Positions 26,884 to 37,200 of a stretch of 64,000 nt of DNA are shown here, in pieces. The notes below the pieces were generated by a model. That model had not been told where the DNA came from and did no database searches. It saw only the letters and a list, made by a program, of their open reading frames with translations. The position numbers and the translations under genes were made by a program. Within the stretch, counting starts at the first letter, position 1. The number at the start of each line of letters is the position of its first letter. Source of the DNA: Hoylesella buccalis ATCC 35310 (GTDB lineage Bacteria > Bacteroidota > Bacteroidia > Bacteroidales > Bacteroidaceae). Location of the stretch: positions 2,294,001-2,358,000 of the forward strand of contig NZ_CP102287.1 of the NCBI RefSeq assembly GCF_025151385.1, read 5' to 3'.

Positions 26884-28893
26884 ATGAAGAAATCATTGAA
26901 GAGTTTACTCTTGACCTGTGTCCTTTTGGCATCACAAATGACCTATGCTACTGATGTGGAGAGCCATATCAGTTTGAAACAACCGGGAAACAAGGCCGTT
27001 ACTTATACCTTAATCGATCGCAATGGGAAGCTCGAAGCCTCCGCTCCATTGCCTTTAACCCTCACCAAGACGGTGAGTCGTCATGGAGAAGATGAGGTGA
27101 TTGCCGTGACCATCCGTGCCAACGAGAAAGTGTACTTCAACTTTGGCGGGGCGGTTAGTACGGGATTCAACACCAACGACTGCGACTTCTACCTGCCAGG
27201 ATTTTGGTATCATAAGAATTTGCGGTCGCCCAAGGAGGCTCCATCCTTCCACACTTCGAAGAGTTGGAACGTTCGGGAAGACCGCTTGTCGTCGCCACTG
27301 AGTGGTGCTTTCAACCTGAAATCAGGCCACGGAATGACCATCTTGCGCCAGTTGGATGAGCCTGCCGAAGCACTGACCACGGCACAAGAAGGTGAGGTTA
27401 TCGTGTCGGGTAAGACCTCTATCGGCTATGTTGGCTTTGATAACGAGAGCGGCGTGGCCAAGTTGACCTTTGGTTTCCCATACGTGGAAACGCCGAAACG
27501 CTATATTCGTAAATTGACCTTGGCACCTGCCATCGAGGCTTTCATGAAGTTGGAGAAAGGTGAAAGCCGCACCCTGACATGGGTTGTGCGCAAGGAGCAG
27601 GCCGCCGACTTCAGTGAGTTCTTGGCCAACACATGGACAAGTACGTTCGACCGCATGCAACCGAAGCCGCTTCGTGCCTTATATACCGCTGAAGAAATGA
27701 AGTCGACCCTGTGCAATTACTTCCGCAGGTCGTATGTTTCCAAATATCCTTTGAAGTTTAATTCAGGCATGACGCTGCACATCGACCGTTGTACACCGGT
27801 AGGTGAGGTTCAGTTGGGCTTCGTGGGTCGCGTGCTGTTGAATGCGTTCAACCAGATAGAATATGGTGAAAAGAATGGACAGAGTGATTTGGTTCGGCAG
27901 GGACAGGCCATCTTTGACAGTTATCTCGAGCATGGCTTTACGCAAAATGGCTATCTGCGCGACTTCGTTAACTTCGATCGCGAGGGACTTAACGCCCAGG
28001 AGGTGCACTCCATTCGTCAACAGTCTGAGGCGGTTTATGCCATTCTTCATTATCTGAAATACGAAAAGAGCCAAGGACGCAAGCACAAGACTTGGGAAAC
28101 GAAGACGCGCGCGCTGCTCGACAACCTTATCAAGTTGCAGAAGACGGACGGTCACTTTGCCCGCAAATTCAACGACGATGGTTCTGACGTAGATGCCAGT
28201 GGCGGCAGCACACCATCAGCTACGTCAACGTTGGTCATGGGATATCGATATTTCGGCAACAAGAACTATCTCAAATCAGCCAAGCGGACGGTGGATTATG
28301 TGGAAAAGAACATCATCGCCCCCGCTGACTATTTCTCATCAACCCTCGATGCCAACTGTGAAGATAAGGAAGCTGCTATCGCCGCAGTTACCTCTACTTA
28401 CTACCTGGCCATGGTGACCAAAGGCAAAGAACGCCAGCATTATATCGACCTATGTCGCAAGGCTACCTATTTCGCCTTGTCGTGGTATTATCTTTGGGAC
28501 GTGCCATTTGCCGAAGGTCAGATGCTCGGCGACTTAGGTTTCCGCAGTCGCGGATGGGGCAATGTGTCGGCAGAGAACAATCATATCGATGTCTTCGTCT
28601 TCGAGTTCCCGCACATCATGAAATGGCTGGGCACACAAATCAACGAGCCTCGGTTTGGTAGCATGTACGACGTAATCTATTCTTCACTGAACCAACTCTT
28701 GCCAACCACCAACCGTATGTGCGGCATTGGCATGGAGGGCTTTTATCCTGAAGTGGTTCAGCACACCGCATGGGATTACGGACGCAATGGCAAAGGTTTC
28801 TACAACGACATCTTCGCACCGGGCTGGACCGTGGCTTCTCTCTGGGAACTGTATTCTCCTACCCGAACATCTGATTTCTTGTTGAAAAAGTAA
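26884..28893 (+). CDS. Secreted putative glycosidase or lyase of alpha/alpha-barrel type, family unknown
   Basis: A protein of 669 residues from ATG 26884 with a signal peptide ending near SQMTYA. Residues up to about 260 look like a beta sandwich (NEKVYFNFGGAV, ILRQLDEPAEAL). From ~270 on there is a helical repeat domain with Trp, Tyr and Gly motifs typical of six-hairpin glycosidases (EGLNAQEVHSIRQQSEAVYA, SGGSTPSATSTLVMGYRYFG, WGNVSAENNHIDVFVFEFP). No CAZy family could be assigned by eye. An in-frame ATG at 26839 would add 15 residues before the signal peptide and is less likely. Location between SusCD and GH43/GH92 enzymes supports a role in the same glycan pathway; candidate catalytic acids are in NFDREG and SAENNHIDV. 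Confidence 0.55.
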   Translation: MKKSLKSLLLTCVLLASQMTYATDVESHISLKQPGNKAVTYTLIDRNGKLEASAPLPLTLTKTVSRHGEDEVIAVTIRANEKVYFNFGGAVSTGFNTNDCDFYLPGFWYHKNLRSPKEAPSFHTSKSWNVREDRLSSPLSGAFNLKSGHGMTILRQLDEPAEALTTAQEGEVIVSGKTSIGYVGFDNESGVAKLTFGFPYVETPKRYIRKLTLAPAIEAFMKLEKGESRTLTWVVRKEQAADFSEFLANTWTSTFDRMQPKPLRALYTAEEMKSTLCNYFRRSYVSKYPLKFNSGMTLHIDRCTPVGEVQLGFVGRVLLNAFNQIEYGEKNGQSDLVRQGQAIFDSYLEHGFTQNGYLRDFVNFDREGLNAQEVHSIRQQSEAVYAILHYLKYEKSQGRKHKTWETKTRALLDNLIKLQKTDGHFARKFNDDGSDVDASGGSTPSATSTLVMGYRYFGNKNYLKSAKRTVDYVEKNIIAPADYFSSTLDANCEDKEAAIAAVTSTYYLAMVTKGKERQHYIDLCRKATYFALSWYYLWDVPFAEGQMLGDLGFRSRGWGNVSAENNHIDVFVFEFPHIMKWLGTQINEPRFGSMYDVIYSSLNQLLPTTNRMCGIGMEGFYPEVVQHTAWDYGRNGKGFYNDIFAPGWTVASLWELYSPTRTSDFLLKK

Positions 28894-28906
28894 TTCCATC
28901 CCGTTT

Positions 28907-30772
28907 ATGATGAAGATAAAAACAATTTTATGGTTATGGTTGTGCATGGCAGCGGTCATGCCCATCCATGCTGCACAGAATGATGCGCAAGTATACCGCA
29001 ATCCCATTATCGATGTCAGCGTACCCGACCCCACTGTTATTCGTGCAAAGGATGGTTATTTCTATCTTTATGGTACTGAAAACATCCGCAATCTGCCTAT
29101 CTACCGCTCATCCAACCTTGTAGATTGGTCATTCGTGGGTACGGCTTTCACGGACGAGACGCGTCCGCAGTGGAATCCGAAAGGGAACATTTGGGCACCC
29201 GACATTAGTTTTATACAAGACAAGTATGTCCTCCACTACGCCAAATCAGAGTGGGGAGGCGAGTGGACCTGCGGTGTTGGCGTGGCAACTGCCGACAAAC
29301 CCGAAGGACCTTTCAGCGACCATGGCGCCATTCTCATCAGTAAAGAAATAGGTGTGCAAAACAGCATCGACCCATTCTACTACGAAGACGGAGGGCACAA
29401 GTACCTCTTCTGGGGAAGTTTCCGCGGCATTTATGCCATCGAGCTGACCGATGACGGTCTGAAAATCAAGGAAGGCGCACGCAAACAGCAAGTGGCTGGC
29501 ACGTTCATGGAAGCGGTTTACGTTCATAAGCGTGGCGACTATTACTATTTGTTTGGCTCCGCAGGCAGCTGTTGCGAAGGCAATCGCAGCACCTATCATG
29601 TCACGGTTGGCCGCTCTAAGAATCTTTTGGGGCCGTATGTCGACAAGCAAGGACGGTCGTTATTGGACAATCACTACGAGGAAGTGCTGCATGGCAATGA
29701 GCTGGTGGCAGGACCTGGACACCATGCCGAGCTGGTTACCGATGACAACGGAGACGACTGGATGCTGTATCACGGCTTCAGTCGCAACGATCCCGATGCC
29801 GGACGTAAGGTGTGGCTCGACAAGGTGGAGTGGATAGATGGCTGGCCGCACATGCAAGGCAGTCAACCTTCGAAAGTCGCAGCGCGTCCTGTTTTCGACG
29901 AAATCACGCTGGCCGATCCTACCATCTTCTTTGATAACGGTACCTATTACCTCTATGGTACATCGCCTGGCGAAGGGTTCGATGTCTACACCTCAAAGGA
30001 TTTGGAAACGTGGACAGGCCCTGTCGGTGCAAACGACGATGGCATGGCTCTATCTAAGGGCGACGTATTTGGCACCAAGGGCTTTTGGGCTCCACAGGTA
30101 TTCAAGCGTGGCAGCAAGTATTACATGGCCTATACGGCCGATGAGCAAATGGCCATTGCCGAGGCTGATAGCCCACTGGGACCTTTCAAACAAAAGAAAA
30201 AACAAATGCTTCCCGCCAAGATGCGTCAGATTGACCCCTTCGTGTTCTTCGACGATGATGGCAAGATTTACCTCTACCATGTACGCCTCATCAACGGCAA
30301 CCGCATCTTTGTGACCGAGATGAATAAGAACCTCAAGTCGGTCAAGGAGAATACTGCACGCGAATGTGTTGCAGCCGAGAAGGGATGGGAGGATACTTGG
30401 AATGCCGATTGGAAAGTATGTGAAGGGCCAACGGTTGTCAAGATAGACGGAACCTATTACCTGTTCTTCTCCTGTAACGATTTCCGTAATCCCGATTATG
30501 CTGTTGGTTATGCCACGGCCAGCTCGCCTTTGGGACCTTGGACCAAGCACAAAGAACCTCTTATCAGTCCGCGTCTGACGGGTTATAACGGCACTGGCCA
30601 TGGCGATTTATTCAAGAATGCGGCCGGCGAGTGGCAGTATGTCTTGCATACTCACCGCAGTACTACCCAGCCAACACCCCGAAAGGTAGCTTTGGTGAAG
30701 CTCCGTCATACCGATCGTGGTTTCAGTTTGGTCAACGGTTCGTTCCATTTCCTGAAACAAGATAAACGGTAA
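28907..30772 (+). CDS. Tandem double GH43-type glycoside hydrolase
   Basis: A protein of 621 residues with a signal peptide (AAVMPIHA). It holds two five-blade propeller domains of the GH43 kind in one chain. Domain 1 (~30-325) has Asp41 in PDPTVI, Asp155 in NSIDPFYY and Glu202 in FMEAVYV. Domain 2 (~330-615) has Asp337 in LADPTIF, Asp443 in QIDPFVF and Glu506 in CEGPTVV. Each set matches the base, pKa modulator and acid positions, so both may be active. GH43 members remove arabinose, xylose or galactose units. It begins 13 bases after the preceding gene and is co-transcribed. Confidence 0.85.
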   Translation: MMKIKTILWLWLCMAAVMPIHAAQNDAQVYRNPIIDVSVPDPTVIRAKDGYFYLYGTENIRNLPIYRSSNLVDWSFVGTAFTDETRPQWNPKGNIWAPDISFIQDKYVLHYAKSEWGGEWTCGVGVATADKPEGPFSDHGAILISKEIGVQNSIDPFYYEDGGHKYLFWGSFRGIYAIELTDDGLKIKEGARKQQVAGTFMEAVYVHKRGDYYYLFGSAGSCCEGNRSTYHVTVGRSKNLLGPYVDKQGRSLLDNHYEEVLHGNELVAGPGHHAELVTDDNGDDWMLYHGFSRNDPDAGRKVWLDKVEWIDGWPHMQGSQPSKVAARPVFDEITLADPTIFFDNGTYYLYGTSPGEGFDVYTSKDLETWTGPVGANDDGMALSKGDVFGTKGFWAPQVFKRGSKYYMAYTADEQMAIAEADSPLGPFKQKKKQMLPAKMRQIDPFVFFDDDGKIYLYHVRLINGNRIFVTEMNKNLKSVKENTARECVAAEKGWEDTWNADWKVCEGPTVVKIDGTYYLFFSCNDFRNPDYAVGYATASSPLGPWTKHKEPLISPRLTGYNGTGHGDLFKNAAGEWQYVLHTHRSTTQPTPRKVALVKLRHTDRGFSLVNGSFHFLKQDKR

Positions 30773-30854
30773 CGCCTAAAATTCTCATTATCATCTTCGC
30801 TCCATCGCAAGATAGCACGGAGTACATTCATAGAAACTTTAATCCATAAATCTT

Positions 30855-33008
30855 ATGACCTATACTAAATTGTTCAAATCTTTCATCGTTGCCACGGCGT
30901 TTTTGTTGTTACCTGCCCATGGCATGATGGCTCAGTCTCAAGACGTTTCAGCGCAATTGACGCGCTATGTCAATCCTTACATCGGCACGGGTGGACACGG
31001 ACATGTGTTCCTCGGTGCTAATGTTCCCTTTGGTGCCGTGCAGTTAGGCCCCACGCAAATCACACGCGGGTGGGACTGGTGCTCGGGCTATCATTACAGC
31101 GACTCGCTCATCATTGGCTTTGGTCACACCCATTTGAGTGGTACCGGCATTGGCGATTTGGGCGACATTGCCTTCTTGCCAACATTCGATGCCAAGACCT
31201 ACACCGAGCGTTTCTCGCACGATGGCGAGTATGTGCGCCCCGGTTATTACACCGTTCGCCTGGCCGACAGCAAGATACTGGTCGAATTGACGGCTACCCA
31301 GCGTGCCGGTATGCATCGTTATACCTTCCCGCTCAGCGGTAAAGAGCCTCTCTTGAAGATTAATCTTAAACAAGGCATTGGTTGGGATAAAATGACCAAA
31401 TGCCAGTTGACGCAGGAAAACAGCACGACGGTGAGTGGTTATCGTTACTCAGAAGGCTGGGCAAAAGACCAGCGCATTTATTTCTTTGCCGAGTTTTCGC
31501 AGCCTTTGAAGCTCAAGGAAATGCAGGGCGACAGCGTGGGCGTCTTCTCCGTAGGGCAGAACATGAAGCCACTGTTGGCGCGCGTTGGCATCTCGGCCGT
31601 GAGCATTGACAATGCCAAAGCCAACCTGCGTGCCGAAATCAAGGACTGGGATTTTGACCGAGTTGTCGACAATGCCGATGCTGCCTGGAACAAAGAACTT
31701 GGCAAAATCAAGGTAGAAACCGCCGATCTCAATGACAAAACCATTTTCTACACGGCGCTCTTTCACACCATGACGGCTCCTTCCGTCTTCTCGGATGTCA
31801 ATGGTGAGTACCGGGGCAGTGATGGTAAGATTTACAAAGGCAATTTTACCAACTACACCACTCTATCGCTTTGGGACACCTATCGTGCGGCTCATCCACT
31901 GATGACCATCATCCATCCCGAGAAACAGCGTGACATCGCGCAGACCTTCCTGCACATCTTTGAACAGCAAGGCAAGCTGCCCGTGTGGCATCTCGTTGGC
32001 AACGAGACCGACTGTATGGTGGGCAACCCAGGCATTCCCGTGTTGGCCGACATCGTTCTCAAAGGATTTGACGTGGACAAGCAGGCCGCTTTCAAGGCCA
32101 TGCGTACCTCTGCCCTGCTCGATGAACGCTCCCTGGACAACCTGAAGAAGTATGGTTACATTCCATGGAACAGCGATTCTACCTACGAAACGGTCGCCAA
32201 AGGGCTGGAATACGCCTTGGCAGACGCCTCTGTGGCCAAGGTAGCCAAGCTGGTTGGTGCCAAGAAAGATTATCGCTACTTCCTGAAACGAAGCCAATCG
32301 TATAAATATTACTTTGACAAGAAGACCGGTTTCATGCGTGGCGTGGCCAATGGTAAGTTCCGCGAGCCGTTCAATCCGTTCCATTCCTCCCACCGCAACG
32401 ACGACTATACCGAGGGAAATGCCTGGCAATACACATGGCTCGTGCCTCATGACGTGCCTGGTTTGATCAAACTTTTCGGCGGTAAGCGGAAGTTTGTCAC
32501 TAAACTTGACTCGCTGTTCACGGTCGTTGGCGACCTCGGTGCCGATGCCTCGCCTGACATCTCGGGACTCATTGGCCAGTATGCGCATGGCAACGAACCC
32601 AGCCACCACATTATATATATGTACAACTACGTGAACCAGCACTACAAAACGGCTGAGAAGGTGCGTGAGGTACTGAAAACTATGTACCATAACGACTTCG
32701 ATGGTCTGAGCGGAAACGAGGATGTTGGACAGATGTCGGCCTGGTATATTCTTTCGTCCATGGGCATCTATCAGGTGGAACCCTCTGGCGGAAAGTATAT
32801 GTTTGGCTCGCCTTTGTTTGACAAGGCTGAGGTGAATGTGGGCCATGGCAAGACGTTTACCATCCTGGCGCATGGCAACAGTCCGAAGAACATGTATGTC
32901 AGCCATATCAAGCTCAACGGCAAACTCTACAACAAGCTGTACATTGATTACAAAGATATCATGGCCGGCGGCACGCTGGAGTTCTTCATGACCGACCGTC
33001 GTCCATAA
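30855..33008 (+). CDS. Exo-acting alpha-mannosidase, GH92
   Basis: A protein of 717 residues with a signal peptide (LLLPAHGMMA). Clear GH92 marks are NPYIGTGGHGHVFLGANVPF, the substrate loop HTHLSGTGIGDLGD, LWDTYRAAHPL, NETDCMVGNPG and the catalytic region SGNEDVGQMSAWYILSSMG near 619, with its acid and base residues. GH92 enzymes are calcium-dependent inverting alpha-mannosidases that trim N-glycans and yeast mannan. It closes the enzyme cluster and points to alpha-mannosyl linkages in the substrate. It is followed by a long hairpin facing the convergent metal-efflux operon. Confidence 0.94.
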   Translation: MTYTKLFKSFIVATAFLLLPAHGMMAQSQDVSAQLTRYVNPYIGTGGHGHVFLGANVPFGAVQLGPTQITRGWDWCSGYHYSDSLIIGFGHTHLSGTGIGDLGDIAFLPTFDAKTYTERFSHDGEYVRPGYYTVRLADSKILVELTATQRAGMHRYTFPLSGKEPLLKINLKQGIGWDKMTKCQLTQENSTTVSGYRYSEGWAKDQRIYFFAEFSQPLKLKEMQGDSVGVFSVGQNMKPLLARVGISAVSIDNAKANLRAEIKDWDFDRVVDNADAAWNKELGKIKVETADLNDKTIFYTALFHTMTAPSVFSDVNGEYRGSDGKIYKGNFTNYTTLSLWDTYRAAHPLMTIIHPEKQRDIAQTFLHIFEQQGKLPVWHLVGNETDCMVGNPGIPVLADIVLKGFDVDKQAAFKAMRTSALLDERSLDNLKKYGYIPWNSDSTYETVAKGLEYALADASVAKVAKLVGAKKDYRYFLKRSQSYKYYFDKKTGFMRGVANGKFREPFNPFHSSHRNDDYTEGNAWQYTWLVPHDVPGLIKLFGGKRKFVTKLDSLFTVVGDLGADASPDISGLIGQYAHGNEPSHHIIYMYNYVNQHYKTAEKVREVLKTMYHNDFDGLSGNEDVGQMSAWYILSSMGIYQVEPSGGKYMFGSPLFDKAEVNVGHGKTFTILAHGNSPKNMYVSHIKLNGKLYNKLYIDYKDIMAGGTLEFFMTDRRP

Positions 33009-33048
33009 AATTCAACTGCATTCTTGTTCTTTTGATATTGAAAACGTG

Positions 33049-33094
33049 ATGGATGTTTGGTAGCGTGGCAATTTCCCGCCTGCCAAACATCCAT
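33049..33094. terminator. Bidirectional hairpin between convergent operons
   Basis: ATGGATGTTTGG pairs perfectly with CCAAACATCCAT, with a short inner GGC/GCC stem. It lies midway between the GH92 and adaptor genes. T runs on either side are weak. Confidence 0.55.
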
Positions 33095-33111
33095 TATGTT
33101 TCGGTCGTGTT

Positions 33112-34272
33112 TTATTCCTCTCCCGTCTCGTCTTTCTTCATCTCTGAAAGCAGATAGTAAGCACCCGACTGCACAATGCGTGAAAGACGGTCTGCCGACT
33201 CCTTGGTCTCTATGGCCACGAGGTCGCCTTCTTCCTTCACCTTCTTGACCATCGTTGGGACAAAATGCCAGTTGTTCCCTTCCTTTTCCGCCGTGAAGAT
33301 ATAGGATTTTCCATCCACTTCAACGATAGCATCAGACGAAACGGCTCTCGTCCTTTCGCTGCTTGTCGCAATCTTCGCCTGAACATACATCCCTACAATC
33401 AGTCCCGTGTGCTGCCCATCCAAACGAACACGCACGTCAACCGTTTGTGTTTCGGCTCTGAAAGTCTTGCCTATGGAGTACACTTTTCCCTTGCAGGCGG
33501 TTCCGTCAGCATGAACAATCTTCAGTGCTACATCCTGTCCCACCTTAATTTTCGGCACGTCGCGTTGAAAGACCTGCAATTCTGCATACATATTACTTGT
33601 GTTGGCAATCTTCATCATGGCCATCTCGGGCGAAACATATTGCCCCGTTTGCACGTTGATTTGTTCCACCGTGCCGTTGATGGGACTTCTCAATGCAATG
33701 GCCAGCATTGGTTTTCCCTTGCGAAGGGCAGACGTACTGATGCCCAGTTGTTTGAGTTGTGCGGCAAGCATCTGCACCTGACCGCTCACAGTTTGCAGCT
33801 CCGACTTCGTGCGGTCGTAGTCTTTGCCAGCTCCTACGCCTTCGTTCAGCATCATGGTCTGGCGGTCAAACTCCTTTTTCAGGTATCTCTGTCGGTTCAA
33901 TGCCGAGAAATAATCCGTCTGAAGATTTACCAAATCAGGATGAGACAGATAGGCCACCACCATCCCTTTGGACACAGATTGCCCTTCATGAACCAATATT
34001 TGTTTGACGTTACCGCCCATTTGCGGGGTTATGGTTGCCTCGCTCTGGGGGTCAACGGCCAGCTTTCCATTGACATCCACGCTGCTGATGAGCATCGTGT
34101 CGGCGATGTTCCCCACCTTGATGCCTAACTTTTTCACCTGTTCATCGGTGAGTTCCACCTTTGTCATGCTGTCCGATGACTGTTTTTCTTGTTCGCCAGC
34201 GTCCTTATTTTGCTTGCCACAAGCTGCCAGAAAGACGATGAGCGAAAGGATGAGATATGCTTTTGTTTTCAT
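33112..34272 (-). CDS. RND efflux periplasmic adaptor lipoprotein (CusB/HlyD family)
   Basis: A lipoprotein of 386 residues with lipobox FLAACG. It has the adaptor layout: barrel-sandwich lipoyl halves (QILVHEGQSVSKGMVVAYLS and ALRSPINGTVEQINVQTGQY), a helical hairpin between them (residues ~110-170), then beta-barrel and membrane-proximal domains. It bridges the inner-membrane pump to the outer-membrane channel and may hand metal to the pump. Its start lies 3 bases after the pump stop, so translation is tightly coupled. It has no long His- or Met-rich metal tail, so the metal is not readable from this protein. Confidence 0.9.
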   Translation of the reverse strand: MKTKAYLILSLIVFLAACGKQNKDAGEQEKQSSDSMTKVELTDEQVKKLGIKVGNIADTMLISSVDVNGKLAVDPQSEATITPQMGGNVKQILVHEGQSVSKGMVVAYLSHPDLVNLQTDYFSALNRQRYLKKEFDRQTMMLNEGVGAGKDYDRTKSELQTVSGQVQMLAAQLKQLGISTSALRKGKPMLAIALRSPINGTVEQINVQTGQYVSPEMAMMKIANTSNMYAELQVFQRDVPKIKVGQDVALKIVHADGTACKGKVYSIGKTFRAETQTVDVRVRLDGQHTGLIVGMYVQAKIATSSERTRAVSSDAIVEVDGKSYIFTAEKEGNNWHFVPTMVKKVKEEGDLVAIETKESADRLSRIVQSGAYYLLSEMKKDETGEE

Positions 34273-34275
34273 TTT

Positions 34276-37200
34276 TTAAATGGTTGGATATTGTAAATTG
34301 ATGATTGTGTCGATGAATTGTTCGTATGCTTCCCAATAATCAAGCTCGGTTTGCACGGCATCACCCATGGTCTGAATGAACCCAATGTAATCGGTTGCGC
34401 CCAGTTTGTACGCAGAAGACGCGCCACGTTGCTGCGCCCTGGCCGTGGGAAGAGCTGTTTCTCGGTAATATTGCAGTTTGTGACGCCACTTCTGATACGC
34501 CGTCTGCAAGCGTGCTTGGTTGTCACCCAGTTGCTTTTTCAGCAAGTCAAGCTGCGTGTTTTCGATGTCCCTGTCCAGGGCGGCAGCCTTTTGTCGGGCC
34601 TTGTACGAACGTCTGAACAGCGGAACACTCACGCCAACGTCGAATGTCCAGTAGCCGTTTTTGTCGCCAATGCGCTGTGTACCACCCTCCACGAAGAATG
34701 CCGGAAGCCCTTTGGACCTTTCCAGTCGGATGTTTTCTTCGGCCAATTTAACCCTCTCCGACTGACAAATCAATACGGGACTTGCACTGCCTGCTGCCTC
34801 TCCAAGCGTCTCGTCTGGAGCCGTAGTGGGTTCATAGAGTCCCTCTCCCAGCCACCGTGACAAGGCTTTCAGTGCCACTTGGTAATCAAACACCGACTGC
34901 TTGAAGTTTTCTTTGGTTTCAACAGCCTTCTTCTTGGCGGCCAGATAAGCCAACTTCGACGTTTCCCTGGCCTCATAACGCACTTTCGCCGCATGCTCAA
35001 AGTTCTGATAGATAGAGTCTATCATGGCATGTACGTTCATCCTTTGCCTTAGAATATAAGCTTGCGCATAATCGCGGTAAACGGCTTTGCGCAATTGATG
35101 TTCGGTGAGATTCATCTCCGCACGAGCCACATTCACCATTTGGTGCTGGGTGCGCACGCGCTGTCTGTTCCCCAGCACGTCAATGTTTTGCCTGACAGAC
35201 AACAGGGTAAAGGTGGCATCATTGCCTCTTCCAAGCTCTTCTACCCCGGCCGACAGCTCAGTAAGCCCCACCTCGCTCACGCCTTTGACCATGGTCTCTT
35301 CACGACTGACACCCATCCGCGCCAGACGAATGCTTGGATGATATTGCTCAGCCAGTTGCAGGGCTTGTTGCAAACTCACTGGCTGTTGGGCCTGCATACC
35401 GCATGGTGCCAGCAGCGTCAGCATCAGGGCAAAGGCCGCTTTGGGTAACCTATTGGCCGTTTTTCGCTGCGCTTTCTCTTCCAAGGCGTACAATAAAGGA
35501 ACGACAAGCAAGGTAAGCAGCGTGGCCGTGAACAGTCCGCCGATGACCACAGTGGCCAAAGGTCGCTGCACTTCAGCACCTGCCGACCCCGACACTGCCA
35601 TGGGCAGGAAACCCAACATGGCAGCCGTGGCCGTGAGAAGGATGGGGCGGATGCGCTCTTGCGTACCCTTGATGATTCTGCGGTTGATGTTGTTCATACC
35701 TTCTTTCTTTAACGAGTTGAAACGATTGATGAGTACCAGACCGTTGAGTACGGCCACTCCGAAGAGGACGATGAAGCCCACTCCGGCCGAGATGGAGAAG
35801 GGCATGCCACGCAACAGCAAGGCCAATACGCCGCCGACCGTGGCCAGCGGAACCGCCATGTAAATCATAAGACTCTGCTTGAGCGATTTCAAGGCGAAAT
35901 AAAGTAGCACGAAGATCAGGAGCAGGGCGATGGGCAAGACAATCATCAAGCGATTCTTGGCCTCCTGAAGTTTCTGGAATTCACCGCCATACGCCAACCG
36001 ATAGCCAGCCGGCAGGCGCAGTTGCTGATCGAGTTTGTCCTGTATCTCATCCACAACCGACTGCACATCCCGCCCTCTGACGTTCACGCCGACATAGATG
36101 TTGCGCGAGGTTTGCTCGCGGGAAATCTGCATGGGCCCCGACTCATAATCAATTTGTGCCACCTCGCTCAAGGGTATCTGTGCCCCGCTGGGCAGCGGTA
36201 TGTAAAGTTGGCGCAGGTCGTTGATACTCTTCCGGTAAGCGTCAGAGAGCCTGATGACCAGGTCAAAACGTTTCTCACCCTCAAACACCGACCCTGCCGA
36301 ACTTCCGGCAAATGCGCTGCTGACATAGGCATTGAGGTCATCTATGTGCAAACCGTATTGCGCCACCCGCTGCCTGTCGTACTTCACCGTAATCTGCGGC
36401 AGTCCGTCTGTGCGCTCAAGGGTTACGTCCTCGGCTCCCTCTATCCTACTGATGATGCTCACCATCCGCTCACCCAGTTCGCCGAGTTTGTCGAGATCGT
36501 CGCCATAAAGTTTCACGGCCACATCCTCGCGCACACCCGTGAGCAGCTCGTTGAAACGGAGGGCCACCGGTTGTGAGAACGAGAAGTTGAGCCCCGGCAG
36601 GATTTGCAATTTGTCTTTAATCTTTTCTATCAATTCTTCTTTGGTCTTGGCCGATGTCCATTTGCTGCGATCCTTTTCCAGGATGATGAAGCTGTCCGTG
36701 TAGTCGAACCCCATCGGGTCGGTGGGTATGTCGGCCACCCCAATGCGTGCGCACACGGTTTTGATTTCCGGAAAGCTCTGAAGCAGCAGGCGTTCCACCT
36801 CTCCCTCGCGCTTGATGGTTTCCGAGAGCGAACTACCGGGGCGGAGGAAGGTTTGCATGGCGATGTCGCCCTCATCGAGTTCAGGCACAAATTCGCCTCC
36901 CATCCGCGTGAAAGCGAATGCGGCAGCCAGAAACAGGGCAGCGGCAGAAGCAAGTACCATCTTTTTATGACGCAGGGCATACAGCAGCAGCGGGTGATAA
37001 ACATGTATGATGCGGCTCGTCACACGGTAGCCCACGCGCTGCAAGCGGCGTTCCATCCGCGCCATCCTTCCACCCTGGTTGCTCAGTGGACGAATGAGCA
37101 AAGATGAAATCATCGGCACATACGTCAGACACAGAATGATGGCTCCCAGTACGGCGAACGAGAAAGTGTAGGCCATGGGGGAGAACATTTTTCCGCTGAC

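Noticed and set aside
31863..32906. 347-codon minus-strand open frame within the GH92 gene
   Set aside because: It is antisense to conserved catalytic regions of GH92 and shows no family signature.
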